A stretch of 64,000 nucleotides of DNA from Helianthus annuus. Taxonomy: Eukaryota; Streptophyta; Magnoliopsida; Asterales; Asteraceae. Both the position numbers and the translations under genes were made by a program. The DNA lies in assembly GCF_002127325.2 (NCBI RefSeq), contig NC_035444.2, positions 79,109,392 through 79,173,391 on the forward strand, given 5' to 3'. Each line of letters begins with the position of its first letter. Positions within the stretch are counted from its first letter, which is position 1. Below, in pieces: positions 1 to 9,830 of the stretch. The notes beneath the pieces are model-generated. The model did no database searches, was not told the origin of the DNA, and was given only the letters and a program-made list of their open reading frames with translations.

Positions 1-423
1 TGGGTAGTTAAGAAGTCTGTTAATAGTTCCAGCGATGATTTTGATAGGTCAAAATCAGAGGAGCTATCTTTTGGCGATGAATCTGATTCCACAAAATCAG
101 AGGAGCCACAGGTTGTAGAAAATGGTGAAAAATCAGTTCCGACTGTGGATGATGAGAATTTTCCACCACTTCGGGCTGAAAATTTTAAGAAGAAAATTGG
201 TAAAGTTGAAATTTCAAACCAATTTTATTCTGACAAAAAGGTTTTTGATGTTGAAAAGGCCTTTAACCCCAAAGTAAAACACATCTTTGGAAAAATGATT
301 GATCGAAAAGTCAAAGGGGTTAAAGAGTTCTATGAGAAGAAGTTGGGAGGTAAGAAATCGAGTGTTGATAACTTGGTAACAGCCAAGGCTGGTCAGGCTT
401 GGGTGGATATTTTCTTTGAATAG
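1..423 (+). CDS. gag: Gag C-terminal part of Sirevirus-like copia element, copy 1 (cut by window edge)
   Basis: The frame is open from base 1 to the TAG at 421-423, so the start lies outside the window. The product is Ser/Asp/Glu-rich and then Lys-rich, and ends with a motif read as GQAWVDIFFE. It matches the reverse-strand frame at 5251-5535: both have WVVK, then an acidic linker, a (D)DENFP / DDNFP box, and a W-x2-(I/L)-F end. That second copy follows a CCHC zinc knuckle, which makes this the tail of a nucleocapsid-type Gag that packages element RNA. No pol frame follows, so the element looks gag-only. Family assignment (Sirevirus) rests on the downstream polypurine signature. I am sure of the homology between the two copies and less sure of the clade. 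Confidence 0.65.
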   Translation, partial: WVVKKSVNSSSDDFDRSKSEELSFGDESDSTKSEEPQVVENGEKSVPTVDDENFPPLRAENFKKKIGKVEISNQFYSDKKVFDVEKAFNPKVKHIFGKMIDRKVKGVKEFYEKKLGGKKSSVDNLVTAKAGQAWVDIFFE

Positions 424-2484
424 AAAAACCTGACTTGCCAGAGTTCCCAAGTTTGTAATCGTGGAACATGAATCAGCATCTTTCTTAAAATGTTTTTGAA
501 AAGGTTAAGTGTGACTTGCCAGAGCTCCCAGGTTGGTAAGCGTGGAGCATGAATCGGCATATTTCTTGAAGAAAATCTCAAAAACTGATTTCGTCTTACA
601 AATGGTATAGACGTTTGATTATGCATACTTGCATATGGTAAATCAGGGACATTAATTTGTACTTGATTTCTTACAAAGTGGTTAAGATGAACAATGTGAT
701 GAGTTTACCGCGAACCTACAAATGGTACAATCAACTAAACTTATTTTTCGAAAAAACCATTTTGATTAAAACAAACTTAAGTGTTTTGAAATCTAAATGG
801 GAAAATAGTTTGTTGAAAAGGGGAGTTCTGATTGTTTTGCCAAAGTGGATGGTGATTTGAAGCGATTCGAAATTAGTTGTCAAGTTTACCTGTACAGTTT
901 GTTTTCAAATTTCGTTATATGTGTTTGCATTTTAGGGGGAGTAGAAACTTCAGAAAATCCAAACACATTTGAAATTTTGAAAAAGTCAAAAACATGATAA
1001 AATGAAAATGAGTTTTGTTGTGAAAAGAGGAAATGGTAGTACATCAGTGGACTATCACAACATGCTAAAGAATTGGAAAATAAAAATGTGATACACAATC
1101 TCACTGCGGATATGTCAGTAGGTTTTTAAACATTTAGTAGATTGTGACGAGATATAAACCTAACTTCAAACTTTCTTATATCGTGGGGAATATTTCTTGA
1201 ATATATGGGTTACCCTCGAAATCTTGTTTGAAAGGTCCCTCTTTCTGAGATACTAGGTCTTTATACTCAGTGATATCTGGGGTATTATCCTGGGACTTCT
1301 GCTGAATGGAAATTCTGACCTAGTCCTCGTATAATACTTTCCGCATTGCTTGAAAAAGCGTAGCCCTCAGCATAAAAAATGATGAAACATTGAAAAAGCT
1401 AATCATGTGCTGTTGAAGAAAAGATCCTCTAAAGGGGACACACCAAAAGTCGAGCAGTCATCTATCTGCTGAACGGAAGTTCTGACCTGAGCTCTCACGG
1501 TTTCGCACCTAACCCCTTACAGATATCATCTAGGTATACTCACCTGTAAGACTGAATATTGGGATCTGGATACGGGAGTATATTCAAGTGGTGGGACACG
1601 CGAATAAGTTTAAGTGCTTAAGACATTAATATCGTATCTCGAAACAGTTGAACTTTGTGTGAAAATTTAAGTGGACCAGTATACCGACAATCTAGGTGAA
1701 TTGTTTAGAACTTAAAATGAAATGAAGCTTAACGGTGTTGGTGATTTGTCTTATAAACTGATATGATCCTCTTACACAAACTCACAAAAATATTGTCTGT
1801 AAATATTACTTTACTGCTTTTCATTCCATTACTTTAAAAAAATTCAAAAATATTTTAGTGTGTTTTAGCATAAATTTTGAAAAATGCAAAAAGATTTTCG
1901 ACAACTGGTGTTGGAGAGCTGATTTTCAAAATTCCAAGTGCTAGACATGATGAGCATGTGGTGAGGGGGAGACTGTGTTTAAATGAGAAAATTTTTGAAA
2001 TATAAACAATATTCTTGAAAGTGGTTCATCAGAGAGTCTATTAATGTTAAATCATTCTAAGATTCGCTCTACAAGTGGTAAGCAGTGTATAAAATTATCA
2101 ATTTAGAAAACTTATGTTTGAGGTAGAGAATGTGCAGGTTTGAGTAAGAGCTGGGTTAATCGATTCTGAGAAAGCTTGTGATTAGTGAGCCAAATTTCGA
2201 TTCTGAGCATTGTGTTGAGCCAGGCAATGATCTTGAATATGTGTAAGTCTGACTGCGATTTCAGCTTATTGAAAGGGAGAGTCTGAAGATGCTAAGAGCC
2301 TGACTCAGATCCTGAAAATTATTAGCATTCAAGAGGAAGAATCGTTTGGTACTGAAGAAAAGAGAAGATAGAGATTAAGGATACTTACAGCGTCCAATAC
2401 TTCAAAGAGAAGCCCGAAAACTGATAAAGACAGAAGATGCGAAGACTTGACACTGAAGACTCCGTCAACATCCGAGGGGGAGTT
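424..2484 (+). mobile_element. Non-coding 3' region of Sirevirus-like copy 1
   Basis: About 2.06 kb between the gag stop and the LTR, with no pol frame. A unit containing cttgccagag...gtggaacatgaat occurs twice (about 430-480 and 512-572). Polypurine tracts of the form AGGGGGAG occur at 934-940, 1963-1972, about 2271-2280 and 2473-2482; the last abuts the LTR. Long stretches align with the reverse complement of 3030-5250, for example about 1141-1900 with 3800-4560. Confidence 0.6.
2473..2482 (+). promoter_or_regulatory. Polypurine tract of copy 1
   Basis: gagggggag lies directly before the TGTTGG start of the LTR. This is the expected plus-strand primer for reverse transcription. Confidence 0.65.
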
Positions 2485-3029
2485 TGTTGGTGCATCCGTC
2501 TGTCAACTTCGTCTTGTATCGAGTCTTGTATAGAACTAGTTAGACCAGGGCACGAAAAACGAGAAAGTGAGAATTAGTGGTGATTCCGCTTGAAATGACA
2601 TCAGGTCATTTTCAAGCGAAATCTAAATGATTCTGATTCCGCTTGAGTTAAACAAGCTGATTCCGCTTGAGTTAAACAAGCTGATTCCGCTTGAAATCTA
2701 TTAATGTTATTCCGCTTGAAATGAATATGTTATGTTTAAGCGGAATCTCACTACCTATATATAGGCCTTTCAAGCGAAATCAGTGGAATTAATTCCGGTC
2801 AAAGCAACGAAGTGCTGCCGAAGTGTCGACTCGCTGTAAAACGTCTTTTTATCAATAATATCGACAGTTTAAAGTGATATCTTGCTGAATTGAACTCGAT
2901 ACATCTGTTTCCGCCTTTCGTATTGAGAAAAACTCTTCTGATCGACGCGTTCGGGTCCGAAAACGATCCTACACAGATTCTGCTACGAACTGGATTGACG
3001 GAGGAAATAGACATTACTGCACTATAACA
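2485..3029. mobile_element. Single LTR-like block between two inverted element tails
   Basis: Begins TGTTGGTGCA and ends TGCACTATAACA, so each end read inwards looks like a 5' LTR terminus (TGTTGGTGCA against TGTTATAGTGCA). A polypurine tract faces it from both sides (2473-2482 on plus, 3031-3040 on minus). Inside are repeated half-sites attccgcttgaaatg / tttcaagcggaat between about 2581 and 2745 and at 2770, and a TATA box. No primer binding site follows either end. It may be one LTR reused, or two inverted LTRs fused near the TATA palindrome. Confidence 0.6.
2756..2764. promoter_or_regulatory. TATA box in the Sirevirus-like LTR
   Basis: TATATATAG sits inside the perfect palindrome cctatatatagg (2754-2765), so it can be read on both strands. 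The inverted gcttgaa/ttcaagc motifs lie just upstream in plus orientation. Confidence 0.6.
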
Positions 3030-5250
3030 GACTCCCCTTAGATATTGCCACAGTCCATCGAGTAGCGTCTTGTCTTTCTTTCTCTCTGAGTCTTCTTGAA
3101 GCTTTATCACATCTTCTATAACATAGACTCCCTCTTTCTTCAACAGAATCCCCGTGGATCTGTCTTCAGCTTCAGCTCCTCCTATTGGTTGACTTTTTCT
3201 TCAGGCTCCCCCTTTCGTCAAGCTTCCATGCTTTTGGGATCGACACCTGGCTTTCCGGTTACAAGCTCCCCCTTGCGATGAGCTCGTCTTCAGACTCCCC
3301 CTTAGACTAGGCTATCGGGATCGTAATCTGGTACAACATTTGCAAATTCTCAAACATTTATAAGTGAAAATGTTTTGAACATTTTGGATTGAAAAACCTA
3401 GCTCTCTTAGCATAAGCTAAAACATTTCAAATATGCGGAGTGAAAGTTTTTTCGATTGCTCAGGAATCGTAACCTGGCACTTAAAAACTTTTAATCAGGA
3501 TCCTGGCTCTAAATATAACAATATGAATATATCCAGGAATTCTTGATTCTCTCCCCCTATCAAAATGCTTTTAAAAGATTTGACGATTTAAGCAACCAAG
3601 ATCGAAATCTAGCTCTTTACAATAGATTTTAACAATTTGAGCATCCAAATCCCTCATAGTTAATCTTCCAAGTCCAAATTAATGACCTTGGAGATTTCAC
3701 AAACTGTTTTTGATTTTTAGTTAAAAACTTCAAGTTTCAAATTAATGAACTTGTTTATTTTCAGAAACACGATCAACATATTTAGATTTTGAAACTCACA
3801 TTCCCAGACATCGGTTGTCGAAAATAAAGCAGAAATCAAAATCTTTTTGTATTTTTCTGAAACATAAAGCAGTAAGGAAATATTTACAAACATATTTACA
3901 TAACAATATTTTTGTTTGAGTTCGCGTCAGAGAATCATATCAGTTTTTGACAAATCACTAGCACCGTTGAGCTTTAAACACTTTAAGTTCTAAAAGTTCA
4001 CTTAGATTGTCAGTATACTGATCCACTTAAATTTTCACACAAAGTTCAATCGATTTTAGATACGAGATTAGTGTTTCAAGTACTTAACTAATTCGCGTGT
4101 CCCACCTCAGAATATACTCCCGTATCAAAATTCCCTAGATTCAGTCTTATAGGTGAGTATACCAAATTGATATTTGTTCTCTGGGTTAGTGCAAGACTTT
4201 GAGAGCTCAGGTATGAACTTCTGTTCAGTCAAAGAGATGAAGGCTCGACGTTAGGTGTGTTCCCTTTAGGGAATCTTTTCTTCAACTGCAATTGATTCAT
4301 ATCTTTCGATATTTTTCAATTTTTATGCAGAGGGTAAGCATTTAAAGCGCGTAAAGTATTATACGAGGTCTAGGCCATTGCTTCGGCAATATCAGAAGAC
4401 CAGGTATAATACCCCAGATATCAAATAGTATAAAGACCTAGTATGTCAGAATCACGCAATCTCTCAAACAAGATTTCAGGGGTTACCCATATATCCGAGA
4501 GATGTTCCCCACGAGATAAGTAAGTATTTGATATTTAGGTTTATATCTCGAAAACAATCTGCTAAGCGTGTAAAAACCTACTGGCATATCATCAGTGAGA
4601 CCGTTTATCACATTTTAACTTTCCAATTCTTTAGCGTACTGTGATTGTCAACTAATGCACTATCATTTCCTCTTTTTACACAAAACTCTTTTTGAAATTT
4701 ATCATGTTTTTGGCTTTTTCAAATGTTCTAATGTTTTTTGGATTTTCTGACAATTTCTTACTCCCCTTAAAATTCAAAACACTTAAAGAAAAATTGACAA
4801 CCTGATACTGATAGCTTTGTCTCGCCATCCATTTCCTGCTTCTCATGTTCTGATTTGCAGAAAATATACCCCCAAGATTTACAACACATTGATATTTAAC
4901 AATTTGAAAACCATTTTTCAATCTTGAGAAATTAATCATGTTTGTTCAGCTGTGAGGGTTTCGGCGTATTCAATTGAAATATTTTTGAAATTTTTAATTT
5001 TTGAAAAAATTTTAAAAACAAACATATTTTTGATTTATCATTTTTTGAAAAAATAAAAACAATATTTTTGGTTTTTAAATTTTTCAGTTTTTAGGGTTTT
5101 TGAAATATTGTTTATTTATGTACAGAAACAAACAAACTCCTTGTTTCAGTTGCAGGGTTTGGAAGCCTCTTCCTCTCATGCCAGGCTACTCTCTGCTACA
5201 TCTTGATGACATTCAGATTTCTTGAGCACCTGCACATTCAAACTATTCAA
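3030..5250 (-). mobile_element. Non-coding 3' region of Sirevirus-like copy 2, with a run of polypurine tracts
   Basis: Reverse-strand counterpart of 424-2484, 2.2 kb from gag stop to LTR, again without pol. Minus-strand polypurine tracts, seen as ctcccc(c)t on plus, lie at 3031-3040, 3129-3139, 3206-3214, 3266-3274, 3295-3305, 3551-3558 and about 4761-4768. Several copies of AAGGGGGAG upstream of the 3' LTR are a known hallmark of Sireviruses. The open reverse frame at 2799-3143 runs across the LTR border and is probably not a gene. Confidence 0.6.
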
Positions 5251-6130
5251 TTACTTGAACAAGTTAGCCCAGGTTTGTTTGAGCTTAGGCATTTCAACAC
5301 AATAAGTTTCATTCAATCTTGGAAAATTATCATCGTTTTGAACAAACAACTTTTCATCCTGTACTTCATCCTTTTTGATTGAATCAGTTTTCTGTTCAGA
5401 AATAGGTTGTGTCTTAACCACCCAACCTTGTCCTTTTGAAGCACTTCTTTTTGTAAAAACGTGATTCATTTTGAACATTTTAATTTTGACCAACAACTTC
5501 TGGTTTCCAAAACTGGTTTGGTTTTGTTGCATCAACAGTTGTTTTCCAACTCTGTGTTGTTCTAAATCTGGGTGTTACTGGTTTCCATGTTTGTTGTGAG
5601 TCAGCCTTTGACATTTTCGGCTTCTAAGTTTTCTTTGAATCAAACTTGGTTGACTTCTGATTCACAACGTCAGACTTCTTTTTCTTCTCAACATCAACAG
5701 GTTTCAGATTTGGACACTTGCGAGTAAGATGTCCAATTTGATCACATTTAAAACATGTTCTCTTGGACACATCTTTGACTTGTTGTCGTTGCTTTTTCTA
5801 AGCATAGAACTTTTCATTAGACTGACGTCTAAATTGGAGTTCTTTCTCTTCTTCTGAACTTGTTCCGTGAACAAAATTCATCTTTGTCTGATAATTTGGC
5901 GTTTCAATTCTTTTCCAATTCTTTTTCTTTTTATAACCCAACCCAGCCTTCATGTTTTTCTTTTTGTAACCTGGTTTGTTATAAAAAGTTTTGTGACTCT
6001 TTCCAGCAAACTTTGTAATCTCAGATTTTTCAATTTCAATCATTTTGAAAACTTTGTCAATCTTTTCTGAAATCACATTCAGAATCGGGACTTTATCCTG
6101 TGATTCAGATTTACTGTGACATCTGTGCCT
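5251..6130 (-). pseudogene. gag: Broken gag of Sirevirus-like copy 2, with CCHC zinc knuckle
   Basis: Read on the minus strand, a Lys-rich segment (6076-5800) is followed by a stop, then by a CX2CX4HX4C zinc knuckle CFKCDQIGHLTRKC at 5755-5714. After this come in-frame stops near 5625 and 5490 and a frameshift near 5535, and finally an acidic tail ending at 5251 that is homologous to 1-423. The knuckle would bind element RNA in the virus-like particle. Homology to a copia Gag is clear, but the copy cannot make a full protein. The similarity fades near 6130, which I take as a truncation. Confidence 0.7.
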
Positions 6131-6529
6131 TGACGACCATCATACAAATACAAAACTAATGAAATCTTGTGTTTCATACTTACGATTTTTATAAATATGT
6201 GTATCATTTGCACATATCAATTCTTGTTCAATTTCGAGCTTTAAATCGCTTTCTAGAAAGTTATACGCAAAGTGATGCATAAACATAATCAGTTTAACGC
6301 GACAAACACTCCAGAATAGTGACATAGGTTTAACATACCTTAAATAACCTTTACATAACTTAGAAATAAGTTTTGGAGGGTTTGGTGTGTCAAAAACAAG
6401 TTTATTCGATCGCAGGGACTATTTGCGTCAAACTGCAAAACTATGCCGATTTGTAGAGTAAAGAACATTCCAGAACTTGATCATAAGCTAAACACACCCT
6501 AAATATCCTTTACATAGCTTAGAAATAGG
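6131..6529. repeat. Unit of a short tandem repeat next to the hAT MITE
   Basis: No gene. A unit starting aaataacctttacataact, then aataagttttggagggtt and a cagggactatttg segment (about 6342-6435), recurs as 6495-6537 continuing at 7216-7290 on the far side of the MITE. The MITE therefore landed inside the second unit. 6131-6330 is AT-rich and unassigned. Confidence 0.45.
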
Positions 6530-6537
6530 CTTTGAGG

Positions 6538-7207
6538 TAGGGCTGTAAACGAACCGAACGTTCAGCGAACAGTTTGTGAACCGTTCGGCGGGAAGTTCGT
6601 TTATATTCGTTCGTTTAATAAACGAACGAACATGAACAAGAAATTTTGTTCGATTAGTTAAATGGACGAACATGAACAGGGGTCTCGTTCGTTCGATTGT
6701 GTTCGTGAACGTTCGGTAAGGTGTTCGTGAACGTGTTGGTGAACATTCGTTGATTTGCATTCGTTTATATTCGTATGTTTGTGTTTTAATTGAAGATCTT
6801 TGTACTTTCTTATATTTTATTTGTACTTTTTATATTATTAAACTTTTATTTATTTTATTACCCTAACAACTAAACTAGGAAACTCACTTTCACTTTGTTT
6901 ATGCATCATTTCCCTTTCATTTCTCATTATTTTCATCGGCAAATACGATCGAGCTCCGCTCCACAATAAGGGATTCAAGTTTGAGTGCTACTCTCTAGGC
7001 CATCTATCTTTATCGTTCGTCGCGTTCACCAAATTTATTTGTGTTGGTGAACCGTTCGCGAACACACTCATTTCCTTAATGAACGAACACGAACATAAAA
7101 TCTCGTTCGGTAAGTGTTCATGAACCGTTCATGAACACATTTATTTCCTTAACAAACGAACATGAACAAGGCCTAGTTCGTGTTCGTTCGGTTCGTTTAC
7201 AGCCCTA
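6538..7207. mobile_element. Non-autonomous hAT-type MITE, 670 bp
   Basis: Terminal inverted repeats of at least 20 bp: TAGGGCTGTAAACGAACCGA at the left, with its complement at 7207 at the right. A perfect 8-bp target duplication ctttgagg flanks it (6530-6537 and 7208-7215). The interior is full of subterminal GTTCGT/ACGAAC motifs in both orientations, the usual binding-site pattern for hAT transposases. No transposase frame is present, so it would depend on one elsewhere. Confidence 0.88.
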
Positions 7208-7215
7208 CTTTGAGG

Positions 7216-9224
7216 GGTTCGTTATGCGAAAATATGCTTATTTGATCAATAGGGACTAAAAGGGTCAAAAAGTGCATAAGTTTGCATTTTCGCGCATATC
7301 TTACGTTCTAAATATATCCGGACATCCAAAAATTTTTTGTAATCATTAAAATATTTTATTTTAGTGATTGGAATGCAAAAATACCATTCGTCGCGTAATT
7401 TGGATCGATTTCGCGTTCGTTACGACTTCCGTCGTAATTAACCGAACAACGTGATCGTACGACCAAACGAACTGACATCTGAGATATTTTCAAGCATGTT
7501 TCAAGTCCCCTATGCTTTAACATCCTTGTAGAGCCTTGAAAATGGGTTAACGGGGTTTAAACGCGTCGAAAATGGCTTAAACGAGCTACAGGGACCATTT
7601 CTGCCAATTTTCAAAAGTTTCTACATCTGGGGAGGGGTGGCGTCACGCGACCCCAAAAGGGGTGGTGCCGTGGCGTGACGCCACGACCCTGTTTTGACAG
7701 AAATATCAGTTTTCAGCAAGTTGTTTGAACTTGAGGGTCTTTTATGCAACTTTTTCAATACTATGAACTAGTTTTGGAGCTCCCATTGTATATTAAACCA
7801 TGTTCTAAAAGTCTATGGCTAGGATTGAACCTTGATTCTTGCAAAAACACTTGTCATGATCTTGTTAATCGAAGCTTACTATAAATAGAAGTGGGTTCTT
7901 CACTTCATTCCTCACAATTTGATCTCAATTTCTTCTCTAAGTTGAAGCTCTCACTTGAGAAGCTTCGTACCTGAGAATTTTGAGTTCAAATCTTCTTTGC
8001 TTGGACCTTTTGTAAGTTTCTTTCATGTTTTTTTATGTATTTCAAGCATGGAAGTCAAACAGTGTTTGACTTTCTGCTTTGACCATGATTTGGTCAACAC
8101 AAAGTTCGTGTGAACTTTGCAACGTGAGTGTAATCACGATGGTTATAGTCCCTTGTGACTATACCTACTGATTACCATGTTGATTAGTCGAAGTGACGAG
8201 TCAAAGTTTCGGTCAAAGTACGTGTTTATGCGTATTTTGTGTCAAAGCTATTTTTTGGTATCAAAACACTTTCTTTTGATATCAAACTTGTTTTCTAACT
8301 TAGTTAAACATGTTTAACTGGTCACTTTTAGTCTAGTGCTTGTATAGGGTCATTAGGATCCAACCAAGCATATTATGTGACCATAATTGTATAGGGAATA
8401 ACGTTCCGAGGTTATACCTTATGCTCACTTAGTTTAATTAGTTGTATGATATGTAGTTTATATGCCTTAGGTAAATGGCCAAAATGCCCTTTTTCATGCA
8501 TAATTGGATTTTAAGCATATGCAACTTAACTTTTGTCACCTAAACTGATTGTGCAACTTATTTAAATATGTTAGGGCATATAATACTTGTCATAGGACTA
8601 GTTAGGCGTCTCGAATGCGCATTCGCGCGAATGACGCGTTAAAGTAGCGTAAGCTACCTTAATGGGTCGTAACGGGTCGTAAGCACTTAGGATGGGTTCC
8701 AATTTAGAATGTAGGTTTTGTTAAACCATATCACATGAGTTCCAATACTCATTTGGTTTTGAGACCTCATTCTACCCAATCATCCGATTTAGATACTGAT
8801 TGTTTAATATAGTGATTCCATACTAGGTGCCACTTGATTCCTTGATTTCCGAGCTTTGTTAGGACACTTAATCAAGGATACTCACAATCTCAAGTGAGTA
8901 CATAGTCCCCTCTTTTACGTTTTCAAATGTTTTGGGGTGATACATATGTGCCGATACACTATTTTCATGATTTCGACTATATGATACACATGCATAGTAC
9001 TATCTTGTGACCAATTGAACTATTATCCATGGCTTAAACGGCTGATTTCCAAAGTTTGTTAGAACTATTTGTTCATTTATACTATTATTTATACATTCAT
9101 TAACAATGATCAAGCCGATTGGTAGTACGATATAGCGCTATAGGACTAGACACCCCATTCTTGTTGTATGGAATGTCAGAAACCAAATTTTAACCAAATA
9201 GAATTTGCCTTTGTGGTATTTCTA
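7216..9224 (+). mobile_element. LTR-like non-coding DNA with a promoter
   Basis: No coding frame. A palindrome cluster at 7639-7686 (including CGTGGCGTGACGCCACG, 7669-7685) lies about 195 bp upstream of TATAAATAG at 7880-7888. A CT-rich leader with tttcttctctaagttgaagc follows, as in gypsy LTRs. I could not fix the LTR ends. Confidence 0.5.
7880..7888 (+). promoter_or_regulatory. TATA box of the 7.2-9.2 kb LTR-like segment
   Basis: TATAAATAG followed by a CT-rich leader. Confidence 0.5.
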
Positions 9225-9830
9225 TAGTCTCTAAAGTGTAGTTTGATGCACTAAGGTTTGAATGTATTACCAAATCGCGATATATGGTATATTTCGATAT
9301 ACTAGCAACGTGATACTGTTTGCTAAAGCATAATTTGATATGCTATTGTTTACTAAAATATAGTTTGATATATTACCAAACCACAATTTAGGTATGTTCC
9401 GACATACTACCAACGTGATATTGTTTACTAAAGTATAAATTGATATACTACCAAACCATGATTTAGGTATGTTCCGACATACTACCAACGTGATATTATT
9501 TACTAAAGTATAGTTGATATACTACCGACCTTGTTATTTCACAAACTAAAGTATATTTTAATATACTACCAAAGCATAGTTGATGTGCTATTTTCAAATC
9601 CAAAGCATAAGTTGATATGTTATTTACAAACCCAAAGTATAATGTATTATACTACCGATGTTTTCCATTCATTAAACCAAAGTATACTTGTGATATACTA
9701 CCAAGTCTATTATTTCTAAAACTAAAGTATATTCTAATATACTATCTATTTAACTATTACAAAACTAAAGTATATTTAGATATACTTCTCATCCGCTTAT
9801 CTCAAAACCAATGTATATTTTTGTATATAC
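9225..9830. repeat. AT-rich tandem array of small palindromes
   Basis: About a dozen diverged units of the form aaagtatannttgatatactaccaa, with a period of roughly 40-75 bp. Each unit pairs AGTATA with TATACT across a short loop. A longer unit with aggtatgttccgacatactaccaacgtgatatt-like sequence is present about three times (9282-9500). The solo LTR at 9831 inserted into this array, and the flank resumes at 12756. Confidence 0.65.

Noticed and set aside
2799..3143. 114-codon reverse frame across the Sirevirus-like LTR border
   Set aside because: It spans LTR and polypurine tract and has no known domain; probably chance.
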